A DNA stretch of 64,000 nt. Source: Bradyrhizobium sediminis. Lineage in GTDB: Bacteria > Pseudomonadota > Alphaproteobacteria > Rhizobiales > Xanthobacteraceae. Both the position numbers and the translations under genes were made by a program. The notes beneath the pieces were generated by a model. That model was not told the DNA's origin. It made no database searches and saw nothing but the letters and a program-made list of their open reading frames with translations. Where the stretch lies: contig NZ_CP076135.1 of NCBI RefSeq assembly GCF_018736105.1, positions 4,524,001-4,588,000 of the forward strand, written 5' to 3'. Shown here piece by piece: positions 28,701 through 40,909 of this stretch (positions are counted from its first letter, which is position 1; each line of letters opens with the position of its first letter).

Positions 28701-31700
28701 TCAGCCGCCCGGTCCGGAAGGCGGCGTTGCTTCCGCGAAGATTCCGGCGGCCGTCAGCGCCACGCGGAGCATGTGCGCCAGCTCGAGTTTTCGATAGGGC
28801 TTGGCGAGCAGCAGCACGCCGGGATCCAGCCTGCCATGATGGATGACGGCGTTTTCGGTGTAACCCGACGTGAACAGTACTTTGAGCGACGGGCGCAGCG
28901 ATGCCATCTCCGCGGCGAGCTGCCGGCCATTCAACCGTCCGGGCATGATGATATCGGTGAACAGGAGATCGAAGGCTGCGCCGCTGTCGGCAATGGCGAG
29001 GGCTTCGACGCTGTTTGCGGCCGACAGGGTCTTGTAGCCGAGGCTCTGGAGCTGGGTGTTGACATAGGCGCGCACCAGCGGGTCGTCCTCGACCACCAGG
29101 ATCGTCTCGTTGCCGCCCACCATCTCGGGCGTGGACGTTTCCGCCGCGACCGGCTCGGGCTCGGCGTCTGCCTGCGGCAGATAGATCTTGAACGTCGTAC
29201 CGTGGCCCTCTTCGCTGTAGACCTTGATGTGTCCGCCGGATTGCTTGACGAAGCCGTAGACCATGCTCAATCCCAGCCCGGTCCCCTTGCCGGTCTGCTT
29301 CGTCGAAAAGAACGGATCGAATACCCGGTCGCGGATCGCCTCCGGAATCCCGCTGCCGGTATCGCTCACCGCGATCATGACGTAGTTGCCCGCCTTGACG
29401 TCGCCGTTGGCGGCGGCATAGCTCTCGTCGAGGGTGACGTTGCTGGTTTCGAGCATGAGCTTGCCGCCGCCCGGCATCGCATCGCGGGCATTGATCGCAA
29501 GATTGAGCAGGGCCGAACTGAGCTGGCCCGGGTCGACCAGCGCCGTCCAGACCGAATCCATCAGCATCGTTTCGATTTCGATGCGCGCGCCCAAGGTCGG
29601 CCGCAGCAGCCTCGCCGATTCGACGATCAGGCGGTTGACGTCGGTCTCGCGCGGCCGCAGCGGTTGCTTGCGGGCGAAAGCGAGCAGATGCGCGGTGAGT
29701 TCCGCGCCGCGGTCGGCCGCCTCGCTGATCAGTTTGGCGATCGCCGCGGCTTCCGGCTTGTCGGCGACCTCCTCGGCCAGAATTTCGATGGTGCCGGAGA
29801 TGACGGTGAGCACGTTGTTGAAGTCATGCGCGATGCCGCCGGTCAGCTGGCCGAGGGCTTCCATCTTCTGGGCCTGTCTCAACTGCTCCTCGGCCGCGAT
29901 CTTTTCGGTCAGGTCCCGCGCGAAGATATTGAACAGGTAGCCGCTGCGACGGCGAAGCGCGTTCATGGATGCTTCGATCCTGACGGAATGTCCGTCTTTG
30001 CGCTTGACCTGGACTTCAAAACGCGCGCCGGCGGCCGCGTTCTCCTCGTTCTGCAGCAGCCGCTTCTTCATGCTCTGGCAGTACGGCTGAAGCGTTTCCG
30101 ACAGCAGCAGGCTGGGCAGGTGCTTGCCCAGCGCCTCCTGCCGCGACCAGCCGAAGATCGCCTCGGCCTGCGGATTCCATTCGAGGACATAACTGGAATC
30201 GTCGGTCTGAATGAACGCCTCGAACGCATTGGCGATGACTTCCCGCGCCATCTGCTCGCTTTCCAACAGCGCTTCCTGCGCCTTCTTTCGCGCGGTGATG
30301 TCGCGTGACACCTTGGTGGCGCCGATGATCGTTCCCGATTGCGACCTGATCGGCGAGACGCCGAGCGACACGTCGATCCGCCGTCCGTGCTTGCCGGTGC
30401 GCACGGTTTCGTGGTCATCGACTTTCTCGCCGCTCCGGATCCTGTCCAGCGTGGCGCTGGCCTCGCTGCGCAGGTCGGCCGGCACGATGATGTCGATGCT
30501 GTTGCCGATCGCCTCCTGCGCGGTGAAGCCGAACAGGCGTTCGGCGGCGGGATTCCAGCCGGTGATGATCCCATCGAGGGTTTCGGTGACGATCGCATCG
30601 TTCGACGATTCCACCGCGGCGACCAACAATTGCTGGCGCTCGACGGTGCGGCGGCGCTCCTCGATCTCCTGATTGAGCGCCGCGGTCTTCGCCCGCGACT
30701 CGGCCGCCATATGCGCAAACGCATCGGCCAGCGCCCTGATCTCCTGGCCTCCTCCGGTCGGCAGCGCGATCGTCTCGCCGCGGGCAAAGCCATCCACCAC
30801 CCCGGTGATCTGCACCAATGGCCGCGTCAGCGAGCGGGCGACGATGACGGCGAGCAGGAATGCAAGAAAGCCCGCACCCAATCCGACCAGCAGGCTGGAA
30901 TCGCGCACCGCTGTCGTGGCCGCCATCAGGATGGAATACGGCACCGCCTGGATCACCGCGACCAGCGGACCTTCGGCCAGCCGCAGCATATCCATGCCGA
31001 GCCCGAAGGAATTGCCGGCCCGGTCCTGCATGACGCGGGGGGCGCCGTCGCCGGCCGCGAGTATTGCCGCGAAGTCCGGAAAGTCGTCCTGGATATGAAC
31101 GGGCTTGCCGAGCACGAAGCCGAACTCGCGGCCCGGATCGGGATGAACGAGATAGTCGCCCTGAGCGTTGACGACATAGCTCAGGCCGCCTTCGGTCGGG
31201 GACGAGCGGATCCGGTTGAATGTCGGCCGCAAATCGACGTTGATGATCACGATCGCAACGGGTTGCCCGGCCGGGTTGTGCAGCGGCGTTGCGATCCGCA
31301 CCACCGGCACATGCGGGATTTCGATCACGCCGTCGTCCTGATTGAGATCGACCGGCGAGACATAGACCTCGCCGGCGGGCAGCCGGATCGTTTCGGCAAA
31401 GGCCGTGCTGTCGCCCTTGCGCCGCAATTCATGGTCCGGAACGATGCGTATGGCGCCGGCGGGGCCGGAACGGTCGACCCGCACGATTTCGCGCCCGCCG
31501 TCGTCGACCCCGATGATACGAAACGCGTGATAGTTGGGCTTGGAGGCAAGCTCCGCCGCGAAGCGCTGGCCGAGGCGCCGCCGCAACTCCGCCTCGGTGG
31601 CGGCGGCGGCCGGATCGATCCCGCGATTGAGACGCACAGTCATGATGTCGTTGACAGCGACGGCGGAGCGAAATCCCATCACGTCGGCGCGGGCGCCGCG

Positions 31701-31871
31701 GACCGAGGCGGCAAGCTCGCTGCCGAGCAGATGAGCGTGGGTATCGACCCGATCCAATGCCCGGGGCAGCGCAATCGACGCGATCTTGCGATAGGTCAAC
31801 ACCCCTACCGCAGTCGTCGCCAGCAACACCAGCGCGACCATCGCAATCGTCAACCGAGTCGACAACCTCAT
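28701..31871 (-). CDS. Hybrid sensor histidine kinase with CACHE-like sensor, HAMP, two PAS and receiver
   Basis: A 1056-residue membrane kinase. TM1 is at about 7-27, followed by a roughly 290-residue periplasmic region of CACHE type ([36 protein letters not shown]), TM2 at about 326-346 and a HAMP region ([20 protein letters not shown]). Two PAS domains lie at about 413-528 and 535-655. HisKA carries the phospho-acceptor His682 in [11 protein letters not shown]. HATPase motifs are [17 protein letters not shown] and [10 protein letters not shown]-terminal receiver (from about 922) has Asp973 and Lys1024. The start at 31871 puts TM1 at the N-terminus. No output regulator is adjacent, so phosphorelay to another protein is likely. 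Confidence 0.92.
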   Translation of the reverse strand: MRLSTRLTIAMVALVLLATTAVGVLTYRKIASIALPRALDRVDTHAHLLGSELAASVRGARADVMGFRSAVAVNDIMTVRLNRGIDPAAAATEAELRRRLGQRFAAELASKPNYHAFRIIGVDDGGREIVRVDRSGPAGAIRIVPDHELRRKGDSTAFAETIRLPAGEVYVSPVDLNQDDGVIEIPHVPVVRIATPLHNPAGQPVAIVIINVDLRPTFNRIRSSPTEGGLSYVVNAQGDYLVHPDPGREFGFVLGKPVHIQDDFPDFAAILAAGDGAPRVMQDRAGNSFGLGMDMLRLAEGPLVAVIQAVPYSILMAATTAVRDSSLLVGLGAGFLAFLLAVIVARSLTRPLVQITGVVDGFARGETIALPTGGGQEIRALADAFAHMAAESRAKTAALNQEIEERRRTVERQQLLVAAVESSNDAIVTETLDGIITGWNPAAERLFGFTAQEAIGNSIDIIVPADLRSEASATLDRIRSGEKVDDHETVRTGKHGRRIDVSLGVSPIRSQSGTIIGATKVSRDITARKKAQEALLESEQMAREVIANAFEAFIQTDDSSYVLEWNPQAEAIFGWSRQEALGKHLPSLLLSETLQPYCQSMKKRLLQNEENAAAGARFEVQVKRKDGHSVRIEASMNALRRRSGYLFNIFARDLTEKIAAEEQLRQAQKMEALGQLTGGIAHDFNNVLTVISGTIEILAEEVADKPEAAAIAKLISEAADRGAELTAHLLAFARKQPLRPRETDVNRLIVESARLLRPTLGARIEIETMLMDSVWTALVDPGQLSSALLNLAINARDAMPGGGKLMLETSNVTLDESYAAANGDVKAGNYVMIAVSDTGSGIPEAIRDRVFDPFFSTKQTGKGTGLGLSMVYGFVKQSGGHIKVYSEEGHGTTFKIYLPQADAEPEPVAAETSTPEMVGGNETILVVEDDPLVRAYVNTQLQSLGYKTLSAANSVEALAIADSGAAFDLLFTDIIMPGRLNGRQLAAEMASLRPSLKVLFTSGYTENAVIHHGRLDPGVLLLAKPYRKLELAHMLRVALTAAGIFAEATPPSGPGG

Positions 31872-32180
31872 GGATTGCCCTCTGGCAGCGCCTCGATGGT
31901 CGGCCCCAATAGGACCCCCGGTCAATCCCAAATCGTCCGGCCGCCGCAGAATTACCGGCGCCGCCGCGCAGGCGCGATACGGTGCCGGCGCGGCGAGCAA
32001 CCCGCGACAGGCAGCCGGGCGCCGCGTCGTTCCACGGTGCTGCCACCTGCTGACAATGCAGCGTGACGGCGCACCGGGAACGACAGCCGATGTCGATGTC
32101 CCGAGACGACCAATTCACGCGCGTATCCTCACGGGCTTTTTGCCCTTTTATGTCCGCCGGACTCATCCCATATTCCCGCC
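31872..32180. other. Divergent intergenic region between hybrid kinase and uvrB
   Basis: A 309-base region holding both promoters. I see no convincing gene. I looked for the alphaproteobacterial SOS box (GTTC-N7-GTTC or its complement) and found no good match. CACGGGCTTTTTGCCCTTTT near 32128-32147 forms a short GGGC...GCCC hairpin with a T run. Confidence 0.5.
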
Positions 32181-35219
<3,039 letters not shown>

Positions 35220-35225
35220 GCGCCA

Positions 35226-35423
35226 TTGTCCGATATCGGCATTCTGAACGACCCTGTCAGCCAGATGTTCATCGCGCTGGTCTTTGGGGGCCCGGGCCTC
35301 CTGCTCGGAATTCCGGGCGCGCTGCTGTGGAAGAAGCATCGTATCGCCGGCGCCTTCCTCGGCGCCGTCGGCGGCTTCATCATATGTCTGGTGGGGTGGA
35401 TGATTTCCAAAGACATCATCTGA
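35226..35423 (+). CDS. Small membrane protein
   Basis: A 65-residue protein with two hydrophobic helices (FIALVFGGPGLLLGIPGALLW and GAFLGAVGGFIICLVGWMI) separated by a basic KKHR turn, so both ends would face the same side. It begins seven bases after the uvrB stop from a TTG at 35226 with no strong ribosome site, so the start is uncertain. No family recognised. Confidence 0.5.
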   Translation: MSDIGILNDPVSQMFIALVFGGPGLLLGIPGALLWKKHRIAGAFLGAVGGFIICLVGWMISKDII

Positions 35424-35451
35424 TGCCTTTGGTTCGCGGGAAGCCCATCGG

Positions 35452-35490
35452 GACGAGATGCACGGCCGGGAATCCCTGCCCTATCGCCCC
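35452..35490. repeat. Second copy of a 39-base segment of the uvrB 3' end
   Basis: GACGAGATGCACGGCCGGGA and the following bases match uvrB 35034-35072 at 36 of 39 positions. In the same frame it encodes DEMHGRESLPYRP, against [13 protein letters not shown] in the UvrB tail, then runs into a stop. It looks like a remnant of a duplicated uvrB terminus. Confidence 0.7.
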
Positions 35491-35622
35491 ACCCTCGCCC
35501 GGCAAACTGGCGCGCGGTGAAGCCTATGTCCCCGACGGTTCCGAGAAGCAGACACGGTTCGTCGTCGACCTCGGAGACAGGAAAGACCGCGGCACCACGG
35601 TAGCGGCGCGGCACACCCACAG

Positions 35623-35729
35623 CCGTCATCGCCCGGCTTGACCGGGCGACCCAGTATTCCAGAGACGGTCGTGACCAACCGAGAAGCCGCGGCGCACTGG
35701 GTCACCCGCTTCGCGGGTGATGACGAGTG
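35623..35729. repeat. Dispersed palindromic repeat, family B variant
   Basis: CCGTCATCGCCCGGCTTGACCGGGCGACCCAGTATTCCAGAGAC at the left and CTGGGTCACCCGCTTCGCGGGTGATGACGAG at the right. The same right arm, and the CTGGGATACTGGGTCACCCG element, recur at 50284-50391. Confidence 0.8.
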
Positions 35730-36010
35730 ACTATGAAGCGACTGCCGGTGATTTGCCCGACAGGCTCCCAAGGGCCTTTGAGCACGAACGGGCTCAGATC
35801 CAGCGACGGGCAGTTTGCGGACACAAGAGCGCGGACTAAACCGTAAAACCATTGCGCGGGGAAGGCCGGATTGCCTCCGCTGAACCTGTATTGCTCGTGT
35901 GCGTTTCCTTCGCAGATATTTGCACACGAGACCGCGGGTGCAGCGCGCACCCGGTCTTCCCTGCGCCCAGAGGGTGACCATCGACGCAAAGCGCGGACGC
36001 ATCGCGCCGC
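35730..36010 (-). repeat. Probable dispersed element with a recurrent ORF-like sequence
   Basis: This stretch, within a 660-base gene-free gap (35424-36086), has a minus-strand frame reading NPAFPAQWFYGLVRAL. I recall very similar phrases (NPAFPAQWF...) annotated as short hypothetical proteins many times over in Bradyrhizobium genomes, which suggests a repeated non-coding element rather than a gene. It contains small palindromes such as GTGCAGCGCGCAC. Confidence 0.5.
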
Positions 36011-36086
36011 TTGCATACAATCCCCGCCCGATTTGCTATTGTTCGGCCGCGCCACAGTCTTTCAACCCGGCGCTGGGAGAAATGCC

Positions 36087-36227
36087 ATGGCCAAGGGTCA
36101 GATGCGCAGCAACAAGGAAAAGAAGAAACCGAAGGCCGACAAGAACCTCAAGAAGGGCGGTGCGACGCAGTCGCCGTTCTCGTCCGGCAAGACGCCGGCC
36201 GGCCAGAGCCCCAACAGCAAGAAGTGA
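36087..36227 (+). CDS. Small basic Lys/Ser-rich protein
   Basis: A 46-residue highly basic peptide beginning MAKGQMRSNKEKKKPKADKN and ending SPNSKK. GGGAGA precedes the ATG. Short proteins with this MAKGQMRSN start are, as I recall, annotated in many Rhizobiales. The charge suggests nucleic-acid contact, but no function is known. Confidence 0.65.
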   Translation: MAKGQMRSNKEKKKPKADKNLKKGGATQSPFSSGKTPAGQSPNSKK

Positions 36228-36238
36228 CCGGTTTCATC

Positions 36239-36272
36239 GTCATGCCCGGGACAAGGGCCGGGCATGACGAGA
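36239..36272. repeat. Short palindromic repeat, family B half
   Basis: CGTCATGCCCGGGACAAGGGCCGGGCATGACGAG forms a single hairpin just after the small basic gene. It could serve as a transcription terminator or RNA stabiliser. Confidence 0.65.
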
Positions 36273-36493
36273 TTTCCGGACATCGATCGCGATGTGAGCG
36301 ACCCGGGCAGCGATGCCCGCGCCGGCGAAAATGCTTCGCAGGGCATTATTTCAAACTACACCCCATGGTTGCATGAACTGTTTCCGATCTGTCCGCGTCT
36401 AATGGTGCGGAACTTTTTGCCGATTGATCACAGTGCGATTCCGTCGACAATGGAATCGACAATGCGATTCAGGCCAGACACCGGCGGAGAAGA

Positions 36494-36943
36494 ATGGTCG
36501 AGCATCTCAACCGGCAGCGCCTGCTGAACCTGCTCGACGGCTATTACTCCGGCGACATCGAGGGCTCGCTGGCCCGCCTGAGCGACGACATCGATTACAT
36601 CGCGGCCGCGCCGATCGATATCCTGCCGCATCTCGGCCACCGCCGCGGCAAGGCTGAAATCAGGAAGATGTGGCAGACCGTCCACGCCCGCTATTCCAGC
36701 ATGCGCTACGAACTGCCCTTCATCGTCGCCGAAGGCGACAAGGTCGCGACGCTCATTCGCGCATTCTTCCGCAAGAGCGACAGCGACCGGGTCGTGCAAT
36801 TCGACATCGCGGTCTTCTTCACCTTTCGTGACGGTCTGATCACGCATATCCGCGAAGTGATCGATTCCTTCGACCTGGTTCAACAGGTGCTGGAACGCGA
36901 CGTCGCTGCCGTGCTGGCTGAAACCAAGCCCAAGAAGACCTGA
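36494..36943 (+). CDS. SnoaL-like (NTF2 superfamily) protein
   Basis: A 149-residue protein with the SnoaL/NTF2-like pattern: an N-terminal helix (LLNLLDGYYSGDIEGSLARL), PIDILPHLGHRRGKAEIRKMW, and strands ending in FRDGLITHIREVIDSFDLVQQVL. Members bind or isomerise small hydrophobic molecules; the reaction here is unknown. A related protein lies at 37542, sharing PID-x-x-P-x-LG-x-RRG and the SFDLVQQ/TFDLVEQ ending, with a small membrane protein between them. Confidence 0.8.
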   Translation: MVEHLNRQRLLNLLDGYYSGDIEGSLARLSDDIDYIAAAPIDILPHLGHRRGKAEIRKMWQTVHARYSSMRYELPFIVAEGDKVATLIRAFFRKSDSDRVVQFDIAVFFTFRDGLITHIREVIDSFDLVQQVLERDVAAVLAETKPKKT

Positions 36944-37100
36944 GCGCGTGCATCTCGTCATTCCGGGATGGTCCGGAGGACCCAGACCGCAGGTGCGCAC
37001 CGGGGAAGCACGGCGCGAGGCAACTCGCGTTGAACCTCGCGGCGCCCTGCCGCGACCAAACACGAGTTTTTGCGGCCACCGACACAAAGAAACCACATCC

Positions 37101-37367
37101 ATGAAAATTGCGTTGCTCGTCCTGCTCGGTCTGCTGTTGGGAGCTTTGGGCGGCGCAGCGCTCGGGATCGGCGCCGGACTCGCTTGGGTCGAAATCTTCA
37201 AGACCACCAGTTTTGAAGGCTATAGCGCCATGCTGGTGTTCTTCACCTTCATGCCGCTGGGTGCGGCGATCGGCGGGATCGGCGGCGGCTTGCTGTTCGG
37301 GGTGATCGCGATTCGCGACGCCGAAATCGCCATCGAGCGGGAGCCTGCGCGGCGGCGCGACAGGTAA
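37101..37367 (+). CDS. Small membrane protein between two SnoaL-like genes
   Basis: An 88-residue protein with two hydrophobic segments: LLVLLGLLLGALGGAALGIG, and a second from YSAMLVFFTFMPLGAAIGG into GIGGGLLFGVIAI. It ends with a basic tail (EREPARRRDR). The glycine-rich helices suggest close packing, possibly as an oligomer. No family recognised. Confidence 0.65.
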   Translation: MKIALLVLLGLLLGALGGAALGIGAGLAWVEIFKTTSFEGYSAMLVFFTFMPLGAAIGGIGGGLLFGVIAIRDAEIAIEREPARRRDR

Positions 37368-37430
37368 ACGGGCAGGCCCCGCCGCATTTTGTGCAATGCA
37401 AAAATATCCGTTGAGTTCTAGTCAAAATCT

Positions 37431-37445
37431 GGTATTTTTAATACC
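37431..37445. promoter_or_regulatory. Perfect short inverted repeat in an AT-rich pocket
   Basis: GGTATT-TTT-AATACC lies in a locally AT-rich stretch about 97 bases before the second SnoaL-like gene. It could be an operator half-pair or an RNA hairpin; nothing decides between them. Confidence 0.3.
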
Positions 37446-37541
37446 AACAATGACGTGCAGCATCCAGGCCCAAGCGTCGCGAATGACGCTCATTGTGGCC
37501 GTTTGCTGATTTTGTCGATTCAGATCAGGACGATACAGAAA

Positions 37542-37982
37542 ATGACAGAGCACAGCCTCTGGCGTTTTTCGCGTGCGTTGCATCGCGCGATCAATGAACG
37601 CCGGTACGAAGACCTCGAGGCCTTGATCGACGAAGATGTCGACTGGGCGATCTATGGCCCGATCGACATGTTTCCCTTTCTCGGCGCGCGCCGCGGCAGG
37701 GAAGCCGTGATCGAGGTCATCAGGCAGATCGCGGAAAACGTCCGGGTCCACCGCTTCGATCGCGAGACGATCATGCTCGGGGAAGAATCGGCGTCCTCGA
37801 TGCTGCGCTATTCGCTGACGATGCTGGATTCGCTCAAACCGATCAGCCTGCGGATCGCGCATTTCGCGCAATTCAGGGCCGGCCGGCTGTTCAACCTCCG
37901 GGTTCTCGTCGACACCTTCGACCTGGTGGAGCAGGCGCTCGGCCGTCCGATCCATCTGCCGAAGATGGCGTCGTTCGCCTGA
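37542..37982 (+). CDS. SnoaL-like (NTF2 superfamily) protein
   Basis: A 146-residue paralogue of the protein at 36494. Shared features are PIDMFPFLGARRGREAV and VDTFDLVEQALGRP, while the N-terminal helix (FSRALHRAINERRYEDLEALID) and the central strands have diverged. The Asp/Glu residues at the pocket edge (DEDVDWAIYG) resemble those of ketosteroid-isomerase-like folds. No substrate can be assigned. Confidence 0.8.
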   Translation: MTEHSLWRFSRALHRAINERRYEDLEALIDEDVDWAIYGPIDMFPFLGARRGREAVIEVIRQIAENVRVHRFDRETIMLGEESASSMLRYSLTMLDSLKPISLRIAHFAQFRAGRLFNLRVLVDTFDLVEQALGRPIHLPKMASFA

Positions 37983-38013
37983 GTTTATCGAACGAAATTG
38001 AACCGTTGAAGTT

Positions 38014-38106
38014 CATCATGCCCGGCCTTGTGCCGGGCATCCGCGTCTTGACGGTCTGGCTGCAAGTAAGACGTGGATGGCCGGGTCAAGCCCGGCCATG
38101 ACGAAC
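38014..38106. repeat. Dispersed palindromic repeat, family B
   Basis: CATCATGCCCGGCCTTGTGCCGGGCATCC and GGATGGCCGGGTCAAGCCCGGCCATGACGA form two hairpins that also pair with each other. It lies in the 214-base gap before the exported protein at 38197. Confidence 0.8.
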
Positions 38107-38196
38107 GACTCGCTCAGACTCCGAGAACAGCCCCGCCACAATTTTGCGCCGATCTGTCCGCATCAATGGCGCTCTGCAGTGCAGGCGGGGTTTTCC

Positions 38197-39084
38197 ATGA
38201 CACGACACAGGCTGGCGTTGCTGCTGATGCTGGCGGCGGCTGTCGGCATGGCGCCGGTGCTGCCGGCACACGCGCAGGCGCTGCCGTCGGACGACAATCC
38301 GGACGCGGCGGCGGAAACCGACGCCTCCGAATCAACCGACGCCGAAATCAGGGAGCTCGAGCCGGACTGGAGCCAGCTCAATGTCGATGCCTCCACCCTG
38401 CCGCCGGGCCCGGCCGCGAAGGCGCGCCTTCCGAAAGCGGCCGGCGGCACCGACATGTCGTGGACCGCGAAGGACAAGTCGAATGGCGCGGCCGAAGTGT
38501 CGGTGAAGCAGCCGCTGTCGCCGTTCTGGGATACCCGGATCGGCGCCGACATGACCGTGGTCGACCAGCCGCAGACGCAGACGGGCGCGGATCTGCTGCG
38601 GCAGAAATTTTCCAGCGACGGCCAGCCGTCGCAATCCTCCGGGACCGCCTGGGCGGCGATCACCGCCCCCGGCGTCGGCTCGATCTGGGACAAGACCGCG
38701 GTCGAGGCCCGGGTCGATCCCTCGCAGGAGCAGGGCAAGCTCGGCACCTCCCTGACCAAGTCGCTGCCGCTCGGCGAGCAATATTCGCTCACTTTGCAGA
38801 ACGGCTACAACGTGATCCAGCAGGGCATCGTGCCGATGCCCGGGATCGCCGCGCACCCGGTGCGAAGCTATCAGACCGAGCAATCGGCCAGGCTCTCCAT
38901 CGCCGACACCGGCACCAGCCTGACCGCCGGCCAGTCGCTGTCGTCGACCGAGGACAAATGGCTTCGCAAGATCGGCGCCGAGCAGAAACTGCCCGGCGGC
39001 GTCACCATCAACGGCTCGATCGGCGAAACCGCGCTCGGCACCTCGAACAAGAGCCTCACCGCGGGATTCAAGCACAGCTGGTGA
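38197..39084 (+). CDS. Exported protein, possible outer-membrane barrel
   Basis: A 295-residue protein with a clear signal peptide (MTRHRLALLLMLAAAVGMAP to AHAQA). An acidic, low-complexity linker (DNPDAAAETDASESTDAE) comes next, and then a strand-rich domain of alternating polar and hydrophobic residues (TSLTKSLPLGEQYSLTLQNG; GVTINGSIGETALGTSNKSL). It ends in a tryptophan (GFKHSW), which fits the C-terminal aromatic signal of outer-membrane beta barrels. No family recognised. An outer-membrane location is inference. Confidence 0.65.
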   Translation: MTRHRLALLLMLAAAVGMAPVLPAHAQALPSDDNPDAAAETDASESTDAEIRELEPDWSQLNVDASTLPPGPAAKARLPKAAGGTDMSWTAKDKSNGAAEVSVKQPLSPFWDTRIGADMTVVDQPQTQTGADLLRQKFSSDGQPSQSSGTAWAAITAPGVGSIWDKTAVEARVDPSQEQGKLGTSLTKSLPLGEQYSLTLQNGYNVIQQGIVPMPGIAAHPVRSYQTEQSARLSIADTGTSLTAGQSLSSTEDKWLRKIGAEQKLPGGVTINGSIGETALGTSNKSLTAGFKHSW

Positions 39085-39243
39085 GGGCCGGCACCGCCGT
39101 GCCCGCGCCGATCCCGGGAAAGATCGAGCATTGCCGCATATTGGCCGCGATGCGGTCAAAATCAGCAGCCCTGATGGCATCGTGAATTTCGTCGTGCGGG
39201 GGACAACCGCGCTCGGTACACACGCGAAACAGGGGACTAACCG

Positions 39244-39657
39244 ATGAACGCCAGCGTTCGTTCTGAAGCAATTGAATCAACTGAAGTCGATTCCAATCTC
39301 GCCGCCGTCTCGGAAGTCGAGGCCGGGATCCGCGACTTCGTCCGCAACGACGTCGCCTATCTGCGCCGTCCGCCGACACTCACGCCCGACGCCGCGCTCG
39401 AGCCGAGCACCGAGGCGACCGTCAACAACGTCAACTCGCTGATCCAGCGCGTCGCCGGCACGTCGCTTTCGGAAATCGAAAACCTGATCGCCGAACTCGA
39501 AAGCCTGCGCGACCTGTTGCACGCCGAAGGTCAGCGCGTGCAGCGCGAGATTTCCGGCTATGCGCAGCTCAGCCAGGCTGCGATGAAGTCCACGCGCATG
39601 ATCGCCGACAATGTGACGCAGTGGAAGCGCGCCGCCGACGGGCTTCGCAACAGCTGA
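39244..39657 (+). CDS. Hypothetical coiled-coil protein
   Basis: A 137-residue acidic protein. The C-terminal half is strongly helical (ENLIAELESLRDLLHAEGQRV, ISGYAQLSQAAMKST, DNVTQWKRAADGL). The N-terminal half is Ser/Thr/Glu-rich. The helical organisation loosely recalls phasin-like amphipathic proteins, but no phasin motif is clear. No family is assigned. Confidence 0.65.
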   Translation: MNASVRSEAIESTEVDSNLAAVSEVEAGIRDFVRNDVAYLRRPPTLTPDAALEPSTEATVNNVNSLIQRVAGTSLSEIENLIAELESLRDLLHAEGQRVQREISGYAQLSQAAMKSTRMIADNVTQWKRAADGLRNS

Positions 39658-39800
39658 TCCCCTGATATCCCGCACCTGATTGCCGCCGCCTCCCGCCCCC
39701 GGGAGCGCGGCGGTTTCATTTTGCCCGCACCGGATTTGAACTTGCCGGGCCCCGGCCGCGACCAAGGTCCGGCACCATATTGCGGCGGGGACAAACCTTC

Positions 39801-39935
39801 ATGAAGAGCATTCGGCCCGACACCACCGATCCGATTCCGCTGCGGAATTCTCCGCACCGGATGGGCAACATCATGATCCGGTTTGTCGGGCTTTTGTTCC
39901 TGGCGGTAGTGGTGCTGGCGCTGGCCTGGCGCTGA
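39801..39935 (+). CDS. 44-residue single-pass membrane peptide
   Basis: A short frame: ATG at 39801, a polar N-terminus (MKSIRPDTTDPIPLRNSPHR), then one hydrophobic helix (IRFVGLLFLAVVVLALAWR) and a TGA at 39933. Its length and composition fit a small membrane protein. There is no strong ribosome site, and an internal ATG at 39873 would leave only the helix. Confidence 0.45.
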   Translation: MKSIRPDTTDPIPLRNSPHRMGNIMIRFVGLLFLAVVVLALAWR

Positions 39936-39962
39936 TCAAGTCGCGTGGCGGGGTTTCCTGGT

Positions 39963-40445
39963 TCAGGAATTCGCATTGCGGCGCGGCACGAAGGCGGTCG
40001 CCAGCAGCGAATACACCAGTTCGCCGCGCTGGTTGGTGCCGGTGTGGCGGGCCTGCACGATGCCCCATTCCGGCCGCTTCTCGGAGGTCCGCAGCGATTC
40101 GATCTCGCTGGAGAAGCTGACGGTATCGCCGGCCAGCACCGGCCTGATCCAGCGCAGTTCGCGAAAGCCCGGCGACGGTCCCCACACCGCGATCGTCTCG
40201 CCGCGCGCGGCGGCTTCCCTCGCCTGACTCTGGCCGTCGGTCACCAGCAGCTTCATGCACACCGATCCGACGTGCCAGCCCGACGCGGCCAGCCCGCCGA
40301 ACAGCGACTTCCTGCCTTCCTCCTCGTCGAGATGAAAGCGCTGCGGATCGAACTGCGCGGCGAATTTCTTGATTGCATCGGCGGTGAAGGTGAACGATCC
40401 CACCTCGCGCCGCTGCCCGACCTCCATGTCCTCGAAGAAGCGCAT
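39963..40445 (-). CDS. MaoC family hotdog dehydratase
   Basis: A 160-residue hotdog protein. FAAQFDPQRFHLDEEEGRKS carries the Asp/His hydratase motif, followed by GLAASGWHVGSVCMKL and PVLAGDTVSFSSEIE. It would hydrate an enoyl-CoA-type substrate. Its start overlaps the stop of the upstream hotdog gene by one base (TGATG). The two proteins are clearly paralogous and may form a heteromer. Confidence 0.88.
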   Translation of the reverse strand: MRFFEDMEVGQRREVGSFTFTADAIKKFAAQFDPQRFHLDEEEGRKSLFGGLAASGWHVGSVCMKLLVTDGQSQAREAAARGETIAVWGPSPGFRELRWIRPVLAGDTVSFSSEIESLRTSEKRPEWGIVQARHTGTNQRGELVYSLLATAFVPRRNANS

Positions 40446-40909
40446 CAGTCCGTCTGCCCCGCCGCGGAGTCGCGCCGACGCACGATGATCGGCGATATCC
40501 ATTCGCACAATTGCAGCCCGGTCGCGTTGCGCGCCACGGCCTTGAACGTCACGATGCCGGTCTCCGGCCGGCTCTTGGAAACCCTGGCCTCCGCGACCTC
40601 GACATCCAGCGTGATGTCGTCGCCCGGCCGGAGCGGCGCCAGCCAGCGCAGTTCATTGACGCCGGGCGAGCCCAGCGACGCGGTGCGGCCGATGAAGCCG
40701 TCGAACATCATGCGCATGGTGATCGAGCACAGGTGCCAGCCCGAGGCCGAGAGGCCCTTGAGCATCGAGCGCGAGGCGGCCTCTTCGTCCAGGTGCATGG
40801 GCTGCGGGTCGAATTCCGCGGCAAAGGCAAGGACCTCCTCGCGCGTAACGTGGCGCGGGCCGAATGTCCCGAAATGGCCGGGCGGGAAATCTTCGAAGCT
40901 GAGTGTCAT
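40445..40909 (-). CDS. MaoC family hotdog dehydratase
   Basis: A 154-residue paralogue of the adjacent protein: FAAEFDPQPMHLDEEAASRS with the catalytic Asp and His, then GLSASGWHLCSI and PLRPGDDITLDVEVAEARVS. ATG 40909 gives the normal hotdog length; the open frame extends upstream to 41086 but that part is not family-like. It is coupled to the second MaoC gene. Confidence 0.88.
   Translation of the reverse strand: MTLSFEDFPPGHFGTFGPRHVTREEVLAFAAEFDPQPMHLDEEAASRSMLKGLSASGWHLCSITMRMMFDGFIGRTASLGSPGVNELRWLAPLRPGDDITLDVEVAEARVSKSRPETGIVTFKAVARNATGLQLCEWISPIIVRRRDSAAGQTD

Noticed and set aside
31872..32180. SOS (LexA) box upstream of uvrB
   Set aside because: No good GTTC-N7-GTTC or GAAC-N7-GAAC match was found in the divergent region.
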